A stretch of 64,000 nt of DNA, from positions 1-64,000 of the forward strand of contig NZ_FOXC01000005.1 in NCBI RefSeq assembly GCF_900115605.1. Reading direction: 5' to 3'. The stretch is from Halolactibacillus halophilus. GTDB lineage: Bacteria > Bacillota > Bacilli > Bacillales > Amphibacillaceae. The notes under the pieces were generated by a model. That model worked only from the letters and a program-made list of their open reading frames with translations. It made no database searches and was not told the DNA's origin. The position numbers and the translations under genes were made by a program. Below are positions 25,149 to 34,844 of this stretch, in pieces (the stretch's first letter is position 1; each line of letters starts with the position of its first letter).

Positions 25149-25178
25149 TTGCATTCATACTAAATTATGGGTTATAGT
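25149..25178 (+). promoter_or_regulatory. Promoter of the second dndD/dndE-like unit
   Basis: -35 TTGCAT (25149-25154), 18-bp spacer, -10 TATAGT (25173-25178), about 38 bases before the small first gene. No TACGTACGTA palindrome is present here, unlike the main dnd promoter. Confidence 0.55.
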
Positions 25179-25215
25179 ATATATAAATACCTAATTATTG
25201 AAAGGGATGACCAAT

Positions 25216-25404
25216 ATGAAGAAGATGGAAATCAAAGAAATTAATATACTTGCTGAAGCATTATATGAGAAAGAAGTTCCTTTAAAACTAGGAAAAGATA
25301 TTTTAAAGTTAGCTAAAGATTTTACATATACAAATGACACCCGTGGTAAGCGCTTAAATGAATACAGTGGTCTAATGAAATATCATACAAAGGAAAATAG
25401 GTGA
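25216..25404 (+). CDS. Unknown 62-residue protein heading the dndD2-dndE2 unit
   Basis: A small, Lys-rich, mostly helical protein beginning MKKMEIKEINILAEALYEKE and containing KLGKDILKLAKDF. No family was recognised. The start at ATG 25216 is chosen because AAAGGG lies 9 bases before it; an in-frame TTG at 25198 would overlap that site. It ends 4 bases before the DndD-like gene, so the three genes form one transcription unit. It could be a small partner of the ATPase, a regulator or a DNA-binding factor; nothing in the sequence decides. Confidence 0.6.
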   Translation: MKKMEIKEINILAEALYEKEVPLKLGKDILKLAKDFTYTNDTRGKRLNEYSGLMKYHTKENR

Positions 25405-25408
25405 GGTT

Positions 25409-27406
25409 ATGCATTTTAATAAACTCATATTTGAAAATTATAAAACCTTTTATGGCACTCAAGAATTGACATTAACTCCTCCCATAAATGATGAATGTCA
25501 TAAAAATATATTGTTAGTTGGTGGTTTAAATGGAGCAGGAAAAACAACAATTTTAAAAGCCATCTTATACGCATTATTCGGAAAAAGAGGGTTTAGTCAA
25601 GACGAACATAGAAGAGTTTTTTCAAATGTAATTAATAATACTTTCTTTAACGAAGGTGGTAGAAAATGTTCAATAACACTGGTAATTGAGACCGATTCTA
25701 ATGAAATTTGGAAATTAATAGTTACGTGGCATTTTTCAAAACATAAATCATTATCTCATGAAGAACGTGAAATTCATGTAACCAAAGCAAATGGTTCTAT
25801 TCCAAAGGTTGTTAAATTACCTGATATGGCAGCATTTAATAAGCAAATCGATCGAATCATTCCTTATCATGCAGCACCCTTTTTCATCTTTGATGGCGAG
25901 GAGATTAAAGAACTAATATTACGTCAGGATTCAGAGGAAATGAAAAATGCCATAAAAAAAATAACTGGTATGGAGTCATATGATCAATTAATCAAAGACT
26001 TGAACGAACTGAAAGATGATTATTTAAAACAATTAGCAAAAGCTTCTAATGCCGACGACTATAAGACTGAATATAAGAAATTAGAAAAACTAAAGGAAGA
26101 GCAAATTGAGTTAGACAAGCGAATTAGACGCCTTGAACATTTAAAAACAGACGTAGCTGAGAAGCTTGATATGTTAAAAACGACGAGAGCTGAAAAACTT
26201 AGAAATAATAATAACTCAAAATCAAAATTAGCAACTAAACTTGGTGGACTTGAGGTAAAAAAAGCCACACTCACTGATGAATTTAGAACTTTCTTTAATG
26301 AAAACGCATTAAATATTATTATGAGAAAACAAATAAGTAAACTGCAAAAGCAAATTAAATTAGAACAAGAATTTAAAAAGAAACACATATTGAGAGAGCA
26401 ATCTTTAAGTCCATATCACGAATTTATAAATCAATTATTAAATAGAAATATTGATCCACCTTTAAGTAATTCTCAACTGAAGCAATTAAAAAATTTAGGA
26501 GAAGAAATATGGTCTAAAGAACATAACCTAGACTGTGATACTGATGAAAAAATTTTACACGATCTGAACTCAAAAGATTTTAACATGTTGAATAACATAA
26601 TGATCAGAGATCCCTACCATCTTGCTAAAATTCTAAAAGACATAAATTACTACACAGAGGAAATCAACAAAATTGAGAATGTTCTAACAAACGCACCCGA
26701 GGAAGAAGATATAACTAAAGAAAATAACCAGATTGATGTTTACACAAAAAAAGTTGGCGAGTATGAGGCGAAGTATAGAGCAGTTTACAAAAAACGAAAA
26801 AGTGTCTTAGATGACATAACAAGTCTGAGAAATAAAGTTACACGAACAAATAACAGTAATATCGATACAGAACAAATTAAACAAGAAATAGATCTTTTAA
26901 ATCGCACAACTGATGCACTGCGACTTTACATTAAGAGAATAACAAATTATAAAGCTAATTTTATCAAAGAATCTTTCAAAGAAATATTAATAGATATTTT
27001 CAGAAAGAATAATGAGTTTGGAAAAATTGAATTCGATGTTAATGATTATTCCATTAAGCTCTATAACGACAAACTACAAGAAGTAAGTATAAGGGATCGA
27101 TCTGCGGGTGAAATGCAGATGATCTCATCAGCTCTTATCTGGGCACTAACAAAGGTTTCAGATTTAGATTTACCAATCATAGTTGATACTCCTCTAGGCA
27201 GATTAGATAGCGAGCATAGAAGTAGATTAATTAATCACTATTATAAAAATCTAAGTCACCAAGTAATAATTTTATCAACAGATACCGAGATTTCTAAAGA
27301 TTATGTAGCCACAATGAAAGATCATTCATATAAACAATATATGCTCGATTACGATGAAAATAAAAAGTATACCATCATAAGAGACGGTTACTTTGAATTT
27401 AATTAG
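25409..27406 (+). CDS. Second DndD-type SMC/Rad50-like ATPase
   Basis: A 665-residue ATPase with the DndD layout. The N-terminal lobe starts FNKLIFENYKTFYG with Walker A GGLNGAGKTT near residue 38 and the DndD-typical FFIFDGEEIKEL near 165. A long charged coiled coil (about 185-310 and 400-520) follows. The C-terminal lobe has signature RSAGEMQM, Walker B LPIIVDTPLGRLD and a D-loop/H-loop region. DndD proteins supply ATPase activity and nick DNA during phosphorothioation. It is clearly related to, but different from, the protein at 40060-42036. It has no dndC neighbour, so it may not act in modification at all. AGGTGAGG precedes the ATG. Confidence 0.85.
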   Translation: MHFNKLIFENYKTFYGTQELTLTPPINDECHKNILLVGGLNGAGKTTILKAILYALFGKRGFSQDEHRRVFSNVINNTFFNEGGRKCSITLVIETDSNEIWKLIVTWHFSKHKSLSHEEREIHVTKANGSIPKVVKLPDMAAFNKQIDRIIPYHAAPFFIFDGEEIKELILRQDSEEMKNAIKKITGMESYDQLIKDLNELKDDYLKQLAKASNADDYKTEYKKLEKLKEEQIELDKRIRRLEHLKTDVAEKLDMLKTTRAEKLRNNNNSKSKLATKLGGLEVKKATLTDEFRTFFNENALNIIMRKQISKLQKQIKLEQEFKKKHILREQSLSPYHEFINQLLNRNIDPPLSNSQLKQLKNLGEEIWSKEHNLDCDTDEKILHDLNSKDFNMLNNIMIRDPYHLAKILKDINYYTEEINKIENVLTNAPEEEDITKENNQIDVYTKKVGEYEAKYRAVYKKRKSVLDDITSLRNKVTRTNNSNIDTEQIKQEIDLLNRTTDALRLYIKRITNYKANFIKESFKEILIDIFRKNNEFGKIEFDVNDYSIKLYNDKLQEVSIRDRSAGEMQMISSALIWALTKVSDLDLPIIVDTPLGRLDSEHRSRLINHYYKNLSHQVIILSTDTEISKDYVATMKDHSYKQYMLDYDENKKYTIIRDGYFEFN

Positions 27407-27416
27407 GAGTTGGAAA

Positions 27417-27791
27417 ATGATAAAACAAATGTACTTATCTAAAGATAAAAAAGAAATATTAGATAAAATTCTTGATGAATTAGAAATTGAACGTGCATTT
27501 TGTATAAAGCTATCACTTGCAAAGGGAATAGAGCATTTTAGAGGGTTTGATTTAGTTTCGTATAAAAGCGGTCGAAAAAATCATTGGGAAATTCCGAAGA
27601 GCATTATATCAAACGAAGAGTTATTATTATTCCAACACTTAATCTTTAACGAGTTAAATAAATCTATCCCTGATGAAGAACTAACTATTTACCTAAATGG
27701 ATTGATAGATCATGGTCTATCTATTTTACAGAATAAATCCACCGAAAAAAATTCATTAGAGGACTTTCGTATAAGTGTATTAAGTGACTAA
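27417..27791 (+). CDS. Second DndE-like protein
   Basis: A 124-residue protein alignable by eye with the DndE at 42026: R-x-x-L/C-x-x-x-L-S/A-L at the N-terminus, a central W/F-x-I/A-x-x-x-x-I/L segment, and the shared block NKSIPDEEL...GLIDHGLSIL against GKPLTEEEY...HLTRGIEIL. DndE is a small helical protein that binds nicked or duplex DNA in the modification complex. AGGAG lies 7 bases before ATG 27417; an in-frame ATG at 27393 overlaps the DndD-like gene and lacks a site. It is cotranscribed with the DndD-like gene. Divergence from the main DndE is strong. Confidence 0.65.
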   Translation: MIKQMYLSKDKKEILDKILDELEIERAFCIKLSLAKGIEHFRGFDLVSYKSGRKNHWEIPKSIISNEELLLFQHLIFNELNKSIPDEELTIYLNGLIDHGLSILQNKSTEKNSLEDFRISVLSD

Positions 27792-28146
27792 ATTGATTAC
27801 AGCTTGACTACTGAATATTGCATTGAAAATGTACCAGGCTTGTCAAGTTTATGGCCAGTGATTGCCAACAATTGTACCGCTTTTTTACAATCTATTTACC
27901 ATTACTTAAGTGAGATTAGGTAATATGTTTAGCGAAGTTCATAAGAGCACACCAGCTCGTATTCATTCAGTCGATCCTCTGACGCAACTATTATGACTAT
28001 ATAAACATATACAATATGCTCACATTGGCACTGATTCTCACCCTGGTTGGCTCTATTTTTCGCTTAAGTAGCTCTATTTAAATGCCGTATTCACTAGTGG
28101 TACATTCCTTTGGCAGTAGTCAACCGTATTCATAGCAATAGTTATA
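27792..28146. other. Gene-free stretch between convergent units
   Basis: No convincing gene on either strand. It is less A+T rich than the flanking island genes and has short direct repeats (CCGTATTCA at 28085 and 28124; GCTCTATTT twice near 28050-28080). It may be the decayed remains of an inserted element, but no transposase motif could be read. Confidence 0.35.
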
Positions 28147-28186
28147 AATAATAGACAGACTGCATTTTGGCAGTCTGTCTATTATT
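28147..28186. terminator. Terminator at the end of the dpt operon
   Basis: Perfect 17-bp stem AATAATAGACAGACTGC/GCAGTCTGTCTATTATT with a 6-base loop, overlapping the dptH stop codon. It can work in both directions. Confidence 0.88.
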
Positions 28187-31100
28187 AGATTCTCTCCGAT
28201 AATGGAGAGATATTTACTATTATACTTTGAGTTGTCGATAAGTCACCATTTTCTGTTCTAATCGGCCCATTTACAATACACTGGCCTTTTTTCAATCTCC
28301 TCAATTTTTGCTCCCACTCATATCTCTCGGAGCGGTCATTGGCCAAACTAGCGGCAATATTTGAGATTTCTTGATCTGGTGCCGCAAAATATATTTTTTC
28401 TCCAGAATTCTGTAATCTTGATAATTCAGCTGAATCAAGCTGTGATTTTAAGAATTGAGTTGCATACCAACCAGACCAACCAAATTTCCTACCTTCTGTT
28501 AGTATACGTCCAGATGGTGAGTTTTCTCGATGATCTAAGTTTTGCGCTTCATCCAAAATAACTGGTAGAGGCTTATTCTTTTCACCATGTTTAAGCGAGT
28601 AATTCCATAAATCCCAGAGAATAAATTCTGTAATAATCAATTGAACTTGTCTAGTAAAGTTCGTTAATTGAATTATATATACCTCTCCGCGATCATTAAA
28701 TATATCCGACCAGTTAATAGTTTCTTTACTCTGGAAAGGGTCACGGTCTATCAGTGGTTTGATTTGTGATAAAGCAGTTTTTGCGTATGTTGAACCTTGT
28801 TCTTCTAAACAAACTTCCAAATACTTTAAGCTCATGTTCTCTTCATATCGATCAAGCCCATCCATAGTTGCTTGATAAATAGCATTAAGTTGTTGAATGC
28901 CCAGAGAACTATAGACAGATTCAAAAACGGATTTCACTCTTTCTGCCACATCTACATTCATTTCTGGTAATTTAATTCCTTCAAGATCTCTAACGTTTTT
29001 CGCGAATGGATTTATAGGGAATTTCTCATTGTATACTATTCGATTTGTAATCTTACCACCAAGATATGAAGTGAATTCAGATTCCAGTTGATTAGGTAAA
29101 AAGCCCTCTGTATAATCAATAATTACGCTAGATATACCTCGTTTAGCCTTTTCTAACAATAGACACTGCATAAAATATGTTTTTCCTTGACCACTTTTAC
29201 CTGATATTAATAAATGTCGATTTGACAATTGGTGATGTCCAAATTCCCAATAAATCTTTTGATTAGTATTTTCTACAGTACCAATTAGTAGTCTTGTTTG
29301 CTCCAGGTCTCTGTGGTCTTCCTCTTGAATAGGTTCAGGTGAGACTACTTTTTCAATCGTTTCAATATTATTTTCTTTCGTAATATCAGATTCTTCAGCA
29401 TTAATTATTGAATCAATATGCTGCTCTCCAATGTCAAAGGACGAATCATTTGAATGTACTTCCCCTTCAGCATGATCATCTATTATCTGCTCTTCAGCAA
29501 GAACATCTATTTTATAGTTATAGTATAGTAACTCTTCCTTAACAAAATCAGATCTACCTTGTCTTAGATTCTTAGATAGCACTTTAATTGATTGAATCAA
29601 TCCATAATACCCATCATCTTCTAATAACGTTAAATACAATACGTTGTTTGTTAACTCCTTTTCTTTAATGTAACTCTTTTTCTTAAATGATAAAACTGCG
29701 CCCTTTCCTATTATGGGCTCTAATTTTCTACTAATATCGTAATTTTCGTTGATTAGTGAATTTAGCACATGATCGCTTAATTGATAATTTTTCTCTGGCC
29801 AGAAATTTGCTTTCTTTAGTTTATTAGCTGTTGAAATTAATAATCTAGCAAAGAAGTTTCTGTAGAAGCGATTCGTAAAGGTTCCGTTATTAGATAAATT
29901 ATCATGAAGTAACTCAGTAACTTTATCTATTTGTTCCTTCGCTTTACTTATGACTGCAGTTGGATTAAATCCGATCTTAACTTCTATTGGATAATAGTGT
30001 AGTTTAAGGTTCTCTTCTCCCTCTTCAATACCAATAAAAAGGATGTCATCTGAAATCTTACCGGTTGAACCTAAGTTTTTTGCTGAAAAGACGCCGTTAT
30101 TTTTACTGAGATTTGAAGAGCCAGCAACACGTAGAATCTCTTCTAAAGATATTGGAATCCAAGTTATATTCTTATGATCTAAATGTGCCAATGCATATTT
30201 AATTCCGGAAATAATACTTAACTTTTCTCTATCCTTATGTCCTGCACTTCCGATTATCTCTAGTAACCATTCTCCGTTAAAAACATTAAAAGAAGTCACT
30301 ACATCTTTAAGCAGCTCTTCCGTAGCCTGAACATTTTTACTTTCAAGAAATTCTTTAACCACTTCTAGATATTGTTTAGTTTTGTTTGTAATTGTTATTG
30401 CATCATATCTACTCCCTGTTGAGTATTGATCACTATAATGAATAACATAAAATTTTTCTCGGTTATTACTAAAATAAGATAAATCAATGGTCGGATCAAC
30501 TAAAGTTGTCCAAAATGAATTTTCAGTAATTATCTCAAGTAATTTTTCATTTACTTCAGAGGTTCTAGAATAAATAGATTCGTTTGCTCTATATGAATTA
30601 TTCCCTCCATTAATAATATTAGCAGCCATCTCATTAACTTTAGATGTTATTTTAAATAAGCTATTTCCAGTATCTTTATCAATATACTTTGAACCAAATC
30701 CTGTTTCATAACAATCATTTGTATCTTTAACAGATAATGAAGATACTAGCCCCTCAATACTCAAACCAGTAGATAAATTATTCATTTCATGCAAGGCATC
30801 CGATTCTATATTATCCATTTTATAGAAGGATATATGTGCATACTTTATATCTTCATCTTTATTAACAAGATTTAAATTGTTTTTATAATACAAAATATTT
30901 TTTTGCAGCTCATTAAAGATGACTTCCGCATCTACAGTCCTTTTTTCAATATTCAATGGATACCTCTCTACAAATTCATTTACAGAGCCCATTTTGATAA
31001 AGTGATCAAACTCACTAACAGTCTTATGGTAAGAATATAATGAGATTTCTATAGGGAATAATTTATTTACACCATTTTTTTCAATGTATTGAATCATCCA

Positions 31101-33431
31101 TTCAAGTAAACCTTTAAAAACTTCTTGATCATTCGTAATATTAATCACATTAATTTTAATTGGTGCTTTGATGTGCGAATTAAATAAATATTCAAAGTGA
31201 GCATTAAACTGTTTCAGTTTATCTTTAATAACTTTAGCCAAATATTGATTTGCATCGGAAATTGTCACTTCTGTCACAGGTTTATACTCAATCCACTCGA
31301 AAGCATCCATTCTATAATCTGGTTTAAGTATCATGTTTTGACCACTATCGGCATCATAAAAATCATAAATGAATGGAACTAAACTTTCGGGAATTAACTG
31401 TTCTAAAATAATCATATCAATACTCTCTTGTTTGACTATTTCAAAATATTTCAATTTATAAGCAACGATCAACGGATGAAAAGGCGTTAAATAGAGGCCC
31501 GTGTGTGTTCTAACTGTTCCTAACTTAAAAAGATCCACACGTGGCTTTCCTGTAATATTTTTCTCTTTAACTTCATCAATTGCTGCTAAATACTCCGTTA
31601 TATATTCATTCGCTCTGCTCTTCCAATCTGAATTTACCGTTGATAAACTTGGAATTGTTTTATTCACTATAAAATGATTTATAAATCGGCTAAAAGCTTC
31701 TCTTAAGTTAACAGATAACTCAATGTCTTCTGGTATTAATTGTTCAGCTTTAATAACAGCTGCTTTATAGTTATAATTGATGAACTGATTTTCAAATTCA
31801 AAGAAATTTTTATATTCGCTATTAAGACTGTACGTTTGATTGCTGATATAAAGCTCATCTTGTTCAATATTCCATATAATATCTTCTTGATTCTCTCGTA
31901 TTTTTCTCCATAACCTCTTACCATCTATTGGAGTTTTAACAGATTCATTAGCATCAAGCATAATTTTGACTATAGCTTCTCGAATTTTCAATGAAAAAAT
32001 AATATCATCAGCCTGCATTATTTCTTCACCAAGATTAATATTTATTACTTCTAATGAATTAAGTTCAATCATTTGATTTTGTTGTTCTAACAAAACTTCT
32101 TTGTTGTTATTACCGCTTCCGAAACTACCTATTTTAATATCACTAAGTGATTTAGGTAATAATTTCAAAAGTTTTCGCTTTGGGTTCACTAAAAATTTTG
32201 AAGTATACCTTTGAAGGTATTCCTTTTCAAAAGGTAGAACGGCAATAAAGTATTTACCTCCTAATGTTTTCGAAGTTTCGTGGTAATACTCAAAACTGAA
32301 GTAATCTTCAGCTTCTGGGTCTACACAGCTCAGGGTAACGACCAACTGTTTGCCTTTAATAGACACTTCCATATGTTCTTTGTTATTTGTCACTTTAATA
32401 TATTCTTTTTTTAGATGTTCTACATTTTTACTCGTATCAACATTAACTTTAAATTGGATTTTCTCACTTTTATTTTCATTAAAAAATAACATGTGATTTT
32501 TTCTTTTACCAGCAGCAGTTGAACTTTCACTACGTTCAATAAATTCGATGCCTTCTTGATCATTAACCGTATTTAAAGAAACTTTTTTACGTTTCTTCTG
32601 ATTCTCATACTCACTTCTGAATCTCTCAACTTCAGCATAAGTTAATGATTCCCACTCGTCGCTTGAAAGTTTTTTTACACCCTGTTCAGTAAACTTATTT
32701 GATAACTCTTCGTTTACATCACCATATCCATGCGCTTTTTTTACTAATTCAAAGTATTCACTGTTATTATTTAACCTTTGCTCATGTTTATTGTAAGTAG
32801 TACTAAGCTCATAATCTCTAAAAAGTCCTAACTTTTTATAATCACTATCTTCTAACTCTTCTTTCATTAAAATTGTAAAAATCTGCTCAAAATCAAAAAA
32901 TGTTAACTGATTCATTTGAAATTCATCAAGTATTTTACTCAATTTATATTTCAAAACTATTTTATCATTCTTAGATAAAATGGATTTATCTATCTTCATC
33001 TCTAGTTTGTTGGCAATGTACGTTGCATTTAACGGCATTCCTTGCTTTTGAAGATCACTACTCCCCCCGATTATAGAATCTAAATCTTTAGAAATGATCA
33101 TTAATAAAGCAGAGTTGGTAAATACCCCCTCTTGTTCACTGACACCATTCCTTAAAGTAACTAAAAAGTCTGAACTTACATATTCAGATGTGTTAGAACA
33201 GATTAAATCAATTTCATTAATTGAAATAATAGGAGTTTTGTATTCCTTTCCATTTAAAACATCATATTTAAATTCCTTGTCATTAGAATACTCTTTGATT
33301 GCATTAGCAAAGGCATCGATGTCATCTTGTGAATCAAACGCTAAATAGAAGCGCTCTCCAATATTTAATTGTTCAGTTTCAAAAAAATCAACGAGTAAAT
33401 TAACTATATACTTATAGAATTGGTTTAACAT
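28185..33431 (-). CDS. dptH: DptH, phosphorothioation-dependent restriction ATPase
   Basis: A very large protein (about 1748 residues) of the DptH (DndH) family. The C-terminal quarter is a HerA/FtsK-like ATPase with Walker A LLISGKSGQGKT near residue 1407 and Walker B LPVILDEAQNLD near 1624, followed by GRKFGWSGWYATQ. The N-terminal 1300 residues have no motif I can name. With DptF and DptG it damages DNA that lacks phosphorothioate marks and blocks phage or plasmid entry. The start is set at ATG 33431 (GGTGAT 7 bases before); ATGs at 33440 and 33452 are alternatives. It overlaps dptG by about 20 bases, so translation is coupled. Confidence 0.9.
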   Translation of the reverse strand: MLNQFYKYIVNLLVDFFETEQLNIGERFYLAFDSQDDIDAFANAIKEYSNDKEFKYDVLNGKEYKTPIISINEIDLICSNTSEYVSSDFLVTLRNGVSEQEGVFTNSALLMIISKDLDSIIGGSSDLQKQGMPLNATYIANKLEMKIDKSILSKNDKIVLKYKLSKILDEFQMNQLTFFDFEQIFTILMKEELEDSDYKKLGLFRDYELSTTYNKHEQRLNNNSEYFELVKKAHGYGDVNEELSNKFTEQGVKKLSSDEWESLTYAEVERFRSEYENQKKRKKVSLNTVNDQEGIEFIERSESSTAAGKRKNHMLFFNENKSEKIQFKVNVDTSKNVEHLKKEYIKVTNNKEHMEVSIKGKQLVVTLSCVDPEAEDYFSFEYYHETSKTLGGKYFIAVLPFEKEYLQRYTSKFLVNPKRKLLKLLPKSLSDIKIGSFGSGNNNKEVLLEQQNQMIELNSLEVININLGEEIMQADDIIFSLKIREAIVKIMLDANESVKTPIDGKRLWRKIRENQEDIIWNIEQDELYISNQTYSLNSEYKNFFEFENQFINYNYKAAVIKAEQLIPEDIELSVNLREAFSRFINHFIVNKTIPSLSTVNSDWKSRANEYITEYLAAIDEVKEKNITGKPRVDLFKLGTVRTHTGLYLTPFHPLIVAYKLKYFEIVKQESIDMIILEQLIPESLVPFIYDFYDADSGQNMILKPDYRMDAFEWIEYKPVTEVTISDANQYLAKVIKDKLKQFNAHFEYLFNSHIKAPIKINVINITNDQEVFKGLLEWMIQYIEKNGVNKLFPIEISLYSYHKTVSEFDHFIKMGSVNEFVERYPLNIEKRTVDAEVIFNELQKNILYYKNNLNLVNKDEDIKYAHISFYKMDNIESDALHEMNNLSTGLSIEGLVSSLSVKDTNDCYETGFGSKYIDKDTGNSLFKITSKVNEMAANIINGGNNSYRANESIYSRTSEVNEKLLEIITENSFWTTLVDPTIDLSYFSNNREKFYVIHYSDQYSTGSRYDAITITNKTKQYLEVVKEFLESKNVQATEELLKDVVTSFNVFNGEWLLEIIGSAGHKDREKLSIISGIKYALAHLDHKNITWIPISLEEILRVAGSSNLSKNNGVFSAKNLGSTGKISDDILFIGIEEGEENLKLHYYPIEVKIGFNPTAVISKAKEQIDKVTELLHDNLSNNGTFTNRFYRNFFARLLISTANKLKKANFWPEKNYQLSDHVLNSLINENYDISRKLEPIIGKGAVLSFKKKSYIKEKELTNNVLYLTLLEDDGYYGLIQSIKVLSKNLRQGRSDFVKEELLYYNYKIDVLAEEQIIDDHAEGEVHSNDSSFDIGEQHIDSIINAEESDITKENNIETIEKVVSPEPIQEEDHRDLEQTRLLIGTVENTNQKIYWEFGHHQLSNRHLLISGKSGQGKTYFMQCLLLEKAKRGISSVIIDYTEGFLPNQLESEFTSYLGGKITNRIVYNEKFPINPFAKNVRDLEGIKLPEMNVDVAERVKSVFESVYSSLGIQQLNAIYQATMDGLDRYEENMSLKYLEVCLEEQGSTYAKTALSQIKPLIDRDPFQSKETINWSDIFNDRGEVYIIQLTNFTRQVQLIITEFILWDLWNYSLKHGEKNKPLPVILDEAQNLDHRENSPSGRILTEGRKFGWSGWYATQFLKSQLDSAELSRLQNSGEKIYFAAPDQEISNIAASLANDRSERYEWEQKLRRLKKGQCIVNGPIRTENGDLSTTQSIIVNISPLSERI

Positions 33432-34842
33432 ATTGAGCATCACCACTATCACTTTTTTTGTCGATCACATTTATTTTTTCTAACAATCTTAAGACCTCCA
33501 CCTTAGAGTGTCGATCAAATTTAATTCCTCTTTTTTCAAATCCATCAAATAATTCATTTAAAGGAATACGTTTATCCTTTATTACTATCGCCGCTATTAA
33601 ATAAAAACTTTCATGTGTTAAATTAAATACATTCCCTAAACTACCACGTTGCTTAACAAATGTTTTCTTTCCAATAGCCAAAGCATTTTTTCCAAATTCC
33701 TTCTGATTCTTATCTGCCATTCCTTTACGCACTTGACTAATCAGAATAGAAATAAGTTCATCATAGTTTTTATCTTTTAATTCCATTGAATTTATTGATA
33801 GGTTTTGTAGCCTACTATACTGTTCAATCCATTCTTTCAAGTCTTTCTCGTACATGCTTTGGTTGATGGTTTTAACTTCTATTAAGTCACGTATATCTTT
33901 ATACGTCAATGCTTGAACAGCCTTTTGATCTTTTGCTTTTTCTAATTCTAAATAGTTCTGATGTTGTTCTGGATAAATAATGTGACTTAACTGCGCTAGC
34001 ACATGCATATGTGCGAATAACTTTTCTGATTTAGAGTTAACATAATTATAACTTTCATAATCACCAGATGCTTTTCGCTTTTTACTTAACTGTTCTGTTT
34101 CTATAGAAAAATACAAACCATCTAAGCTATGGTATTGTGCTTTTTCTTGCTTTTCAAATTTAACAATTAATTGGCAAGAGTACATAAATAAATAAAAAGT
34201 TGTCAGTAATTCTAATTTATCTGTGAAGTATTCTTTGTGATTCTTTAAAAAATTTAGATCTTGTTGGTAAAATCTCTTAATAACTGACAAGTGATTCTTG
34301 TAATCTAGTTCTCTTTCAGTACTTTTCTCTAAATCAGGCAAACCATTCACTATCACTTTCAACAATAGATTGTCAGTACTCTTTTCTAAAAACAATGAAT
34401 TAAATTCTTCTGGTTCATCCACTAAAATCTCTCTCATAAAATCAGCTATTTTATCTAAATTAAAATTTTTCCCATCTCCGAAATTAACATAGTTAAACAA
34501 ATAAGGATGAACTATTCTCAATTGTTTGCTATCAAACAAATACTCTGCTAAAAATTTCTCGAAAAGCACTCTATTATCTTCATCATTATTAAACTCAATT
34601 TGATTGGCAATTAATTCGATTAATCGAACGTTTGGTTCAACTAAAGTATCTTCTGATCTTTTAATATCGATCTTCACTTTCCCACTTTTAGTAATAAACC
34701 TTCCAATAGTTTGATGAATCCCTTTTTCTAAATCTTTTAGTAATTTAGTTGTGTAAGGAAGGATATCTTCACAAAGTCCTGTTGTATGTCTAGTATCTTT
34801 TTCGAATTTACTTACTAAATATGGCACATCTAAAACTCTCAT
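33412..34842 (-). CDS. dptG: DptG, phosphorothioation-dependent restriction protein
   Basis: A 476-residue, mostly helical, charged protein in the dptF-dptG-dptH operon. It has no P-loop or nuclease motif visible and begins MRVLDVPYLVSKFEKDTRHTTG. The identification rests on gene order and size, which match DptG (DndG) of known dnd restriction clusters. The C-terminus (about 405-476) reads like a winged-helix (FYLIAAIVIKDKRIPLNELF, KVEVLRLLEKINVID), a plausible DNA- or partner-binding part. It starts 2 bases after the dptF stop and overlaps dptH. Confidence 0.85.
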   Translation of the reverse strand: MRVLDVPYLVSKFEKDTRHTTGLCEDILPYTTKLLKDLEKGIHQTIGRFITKSGKVKIDIKRSEDTLVEPNVRLIELIANQIEFNNDEDNRVLFEKFLAEYLFDSKQLRIVHPYLFNYVNFGDGKNFNLDKIADFMREILVDEPEEFNSLFLEKSTDNLLLKVIVNGLPDLEKSTERELDYKNHLSVIKRFYQQDLNFLKNHKEYFTDKLELLTTFYLFMYSCQLIVKFEKQEKAQYHSLDGLYFSIETEQLSKKRKASGDYESYNYVNSKSEKLFAHMHVLAQLSHIIYPEQHQNYLELEKAKDQKAVQALTYKDIRDLIEVKTINQSMYEKDLKEWIEQYSRLQNLSINSMELKDKNYDELISILISQVRKGMADKNQKEFGKNALAIGKKTFVKQRGSLGNVFNLTHESFYLIAAIVIKDKRIPLNELFDGFEKRGIKFDRHSKVEVLRLLEKINVIDKKSDSGDAQYVKPIL

Positions 34843-34844
34843 GC

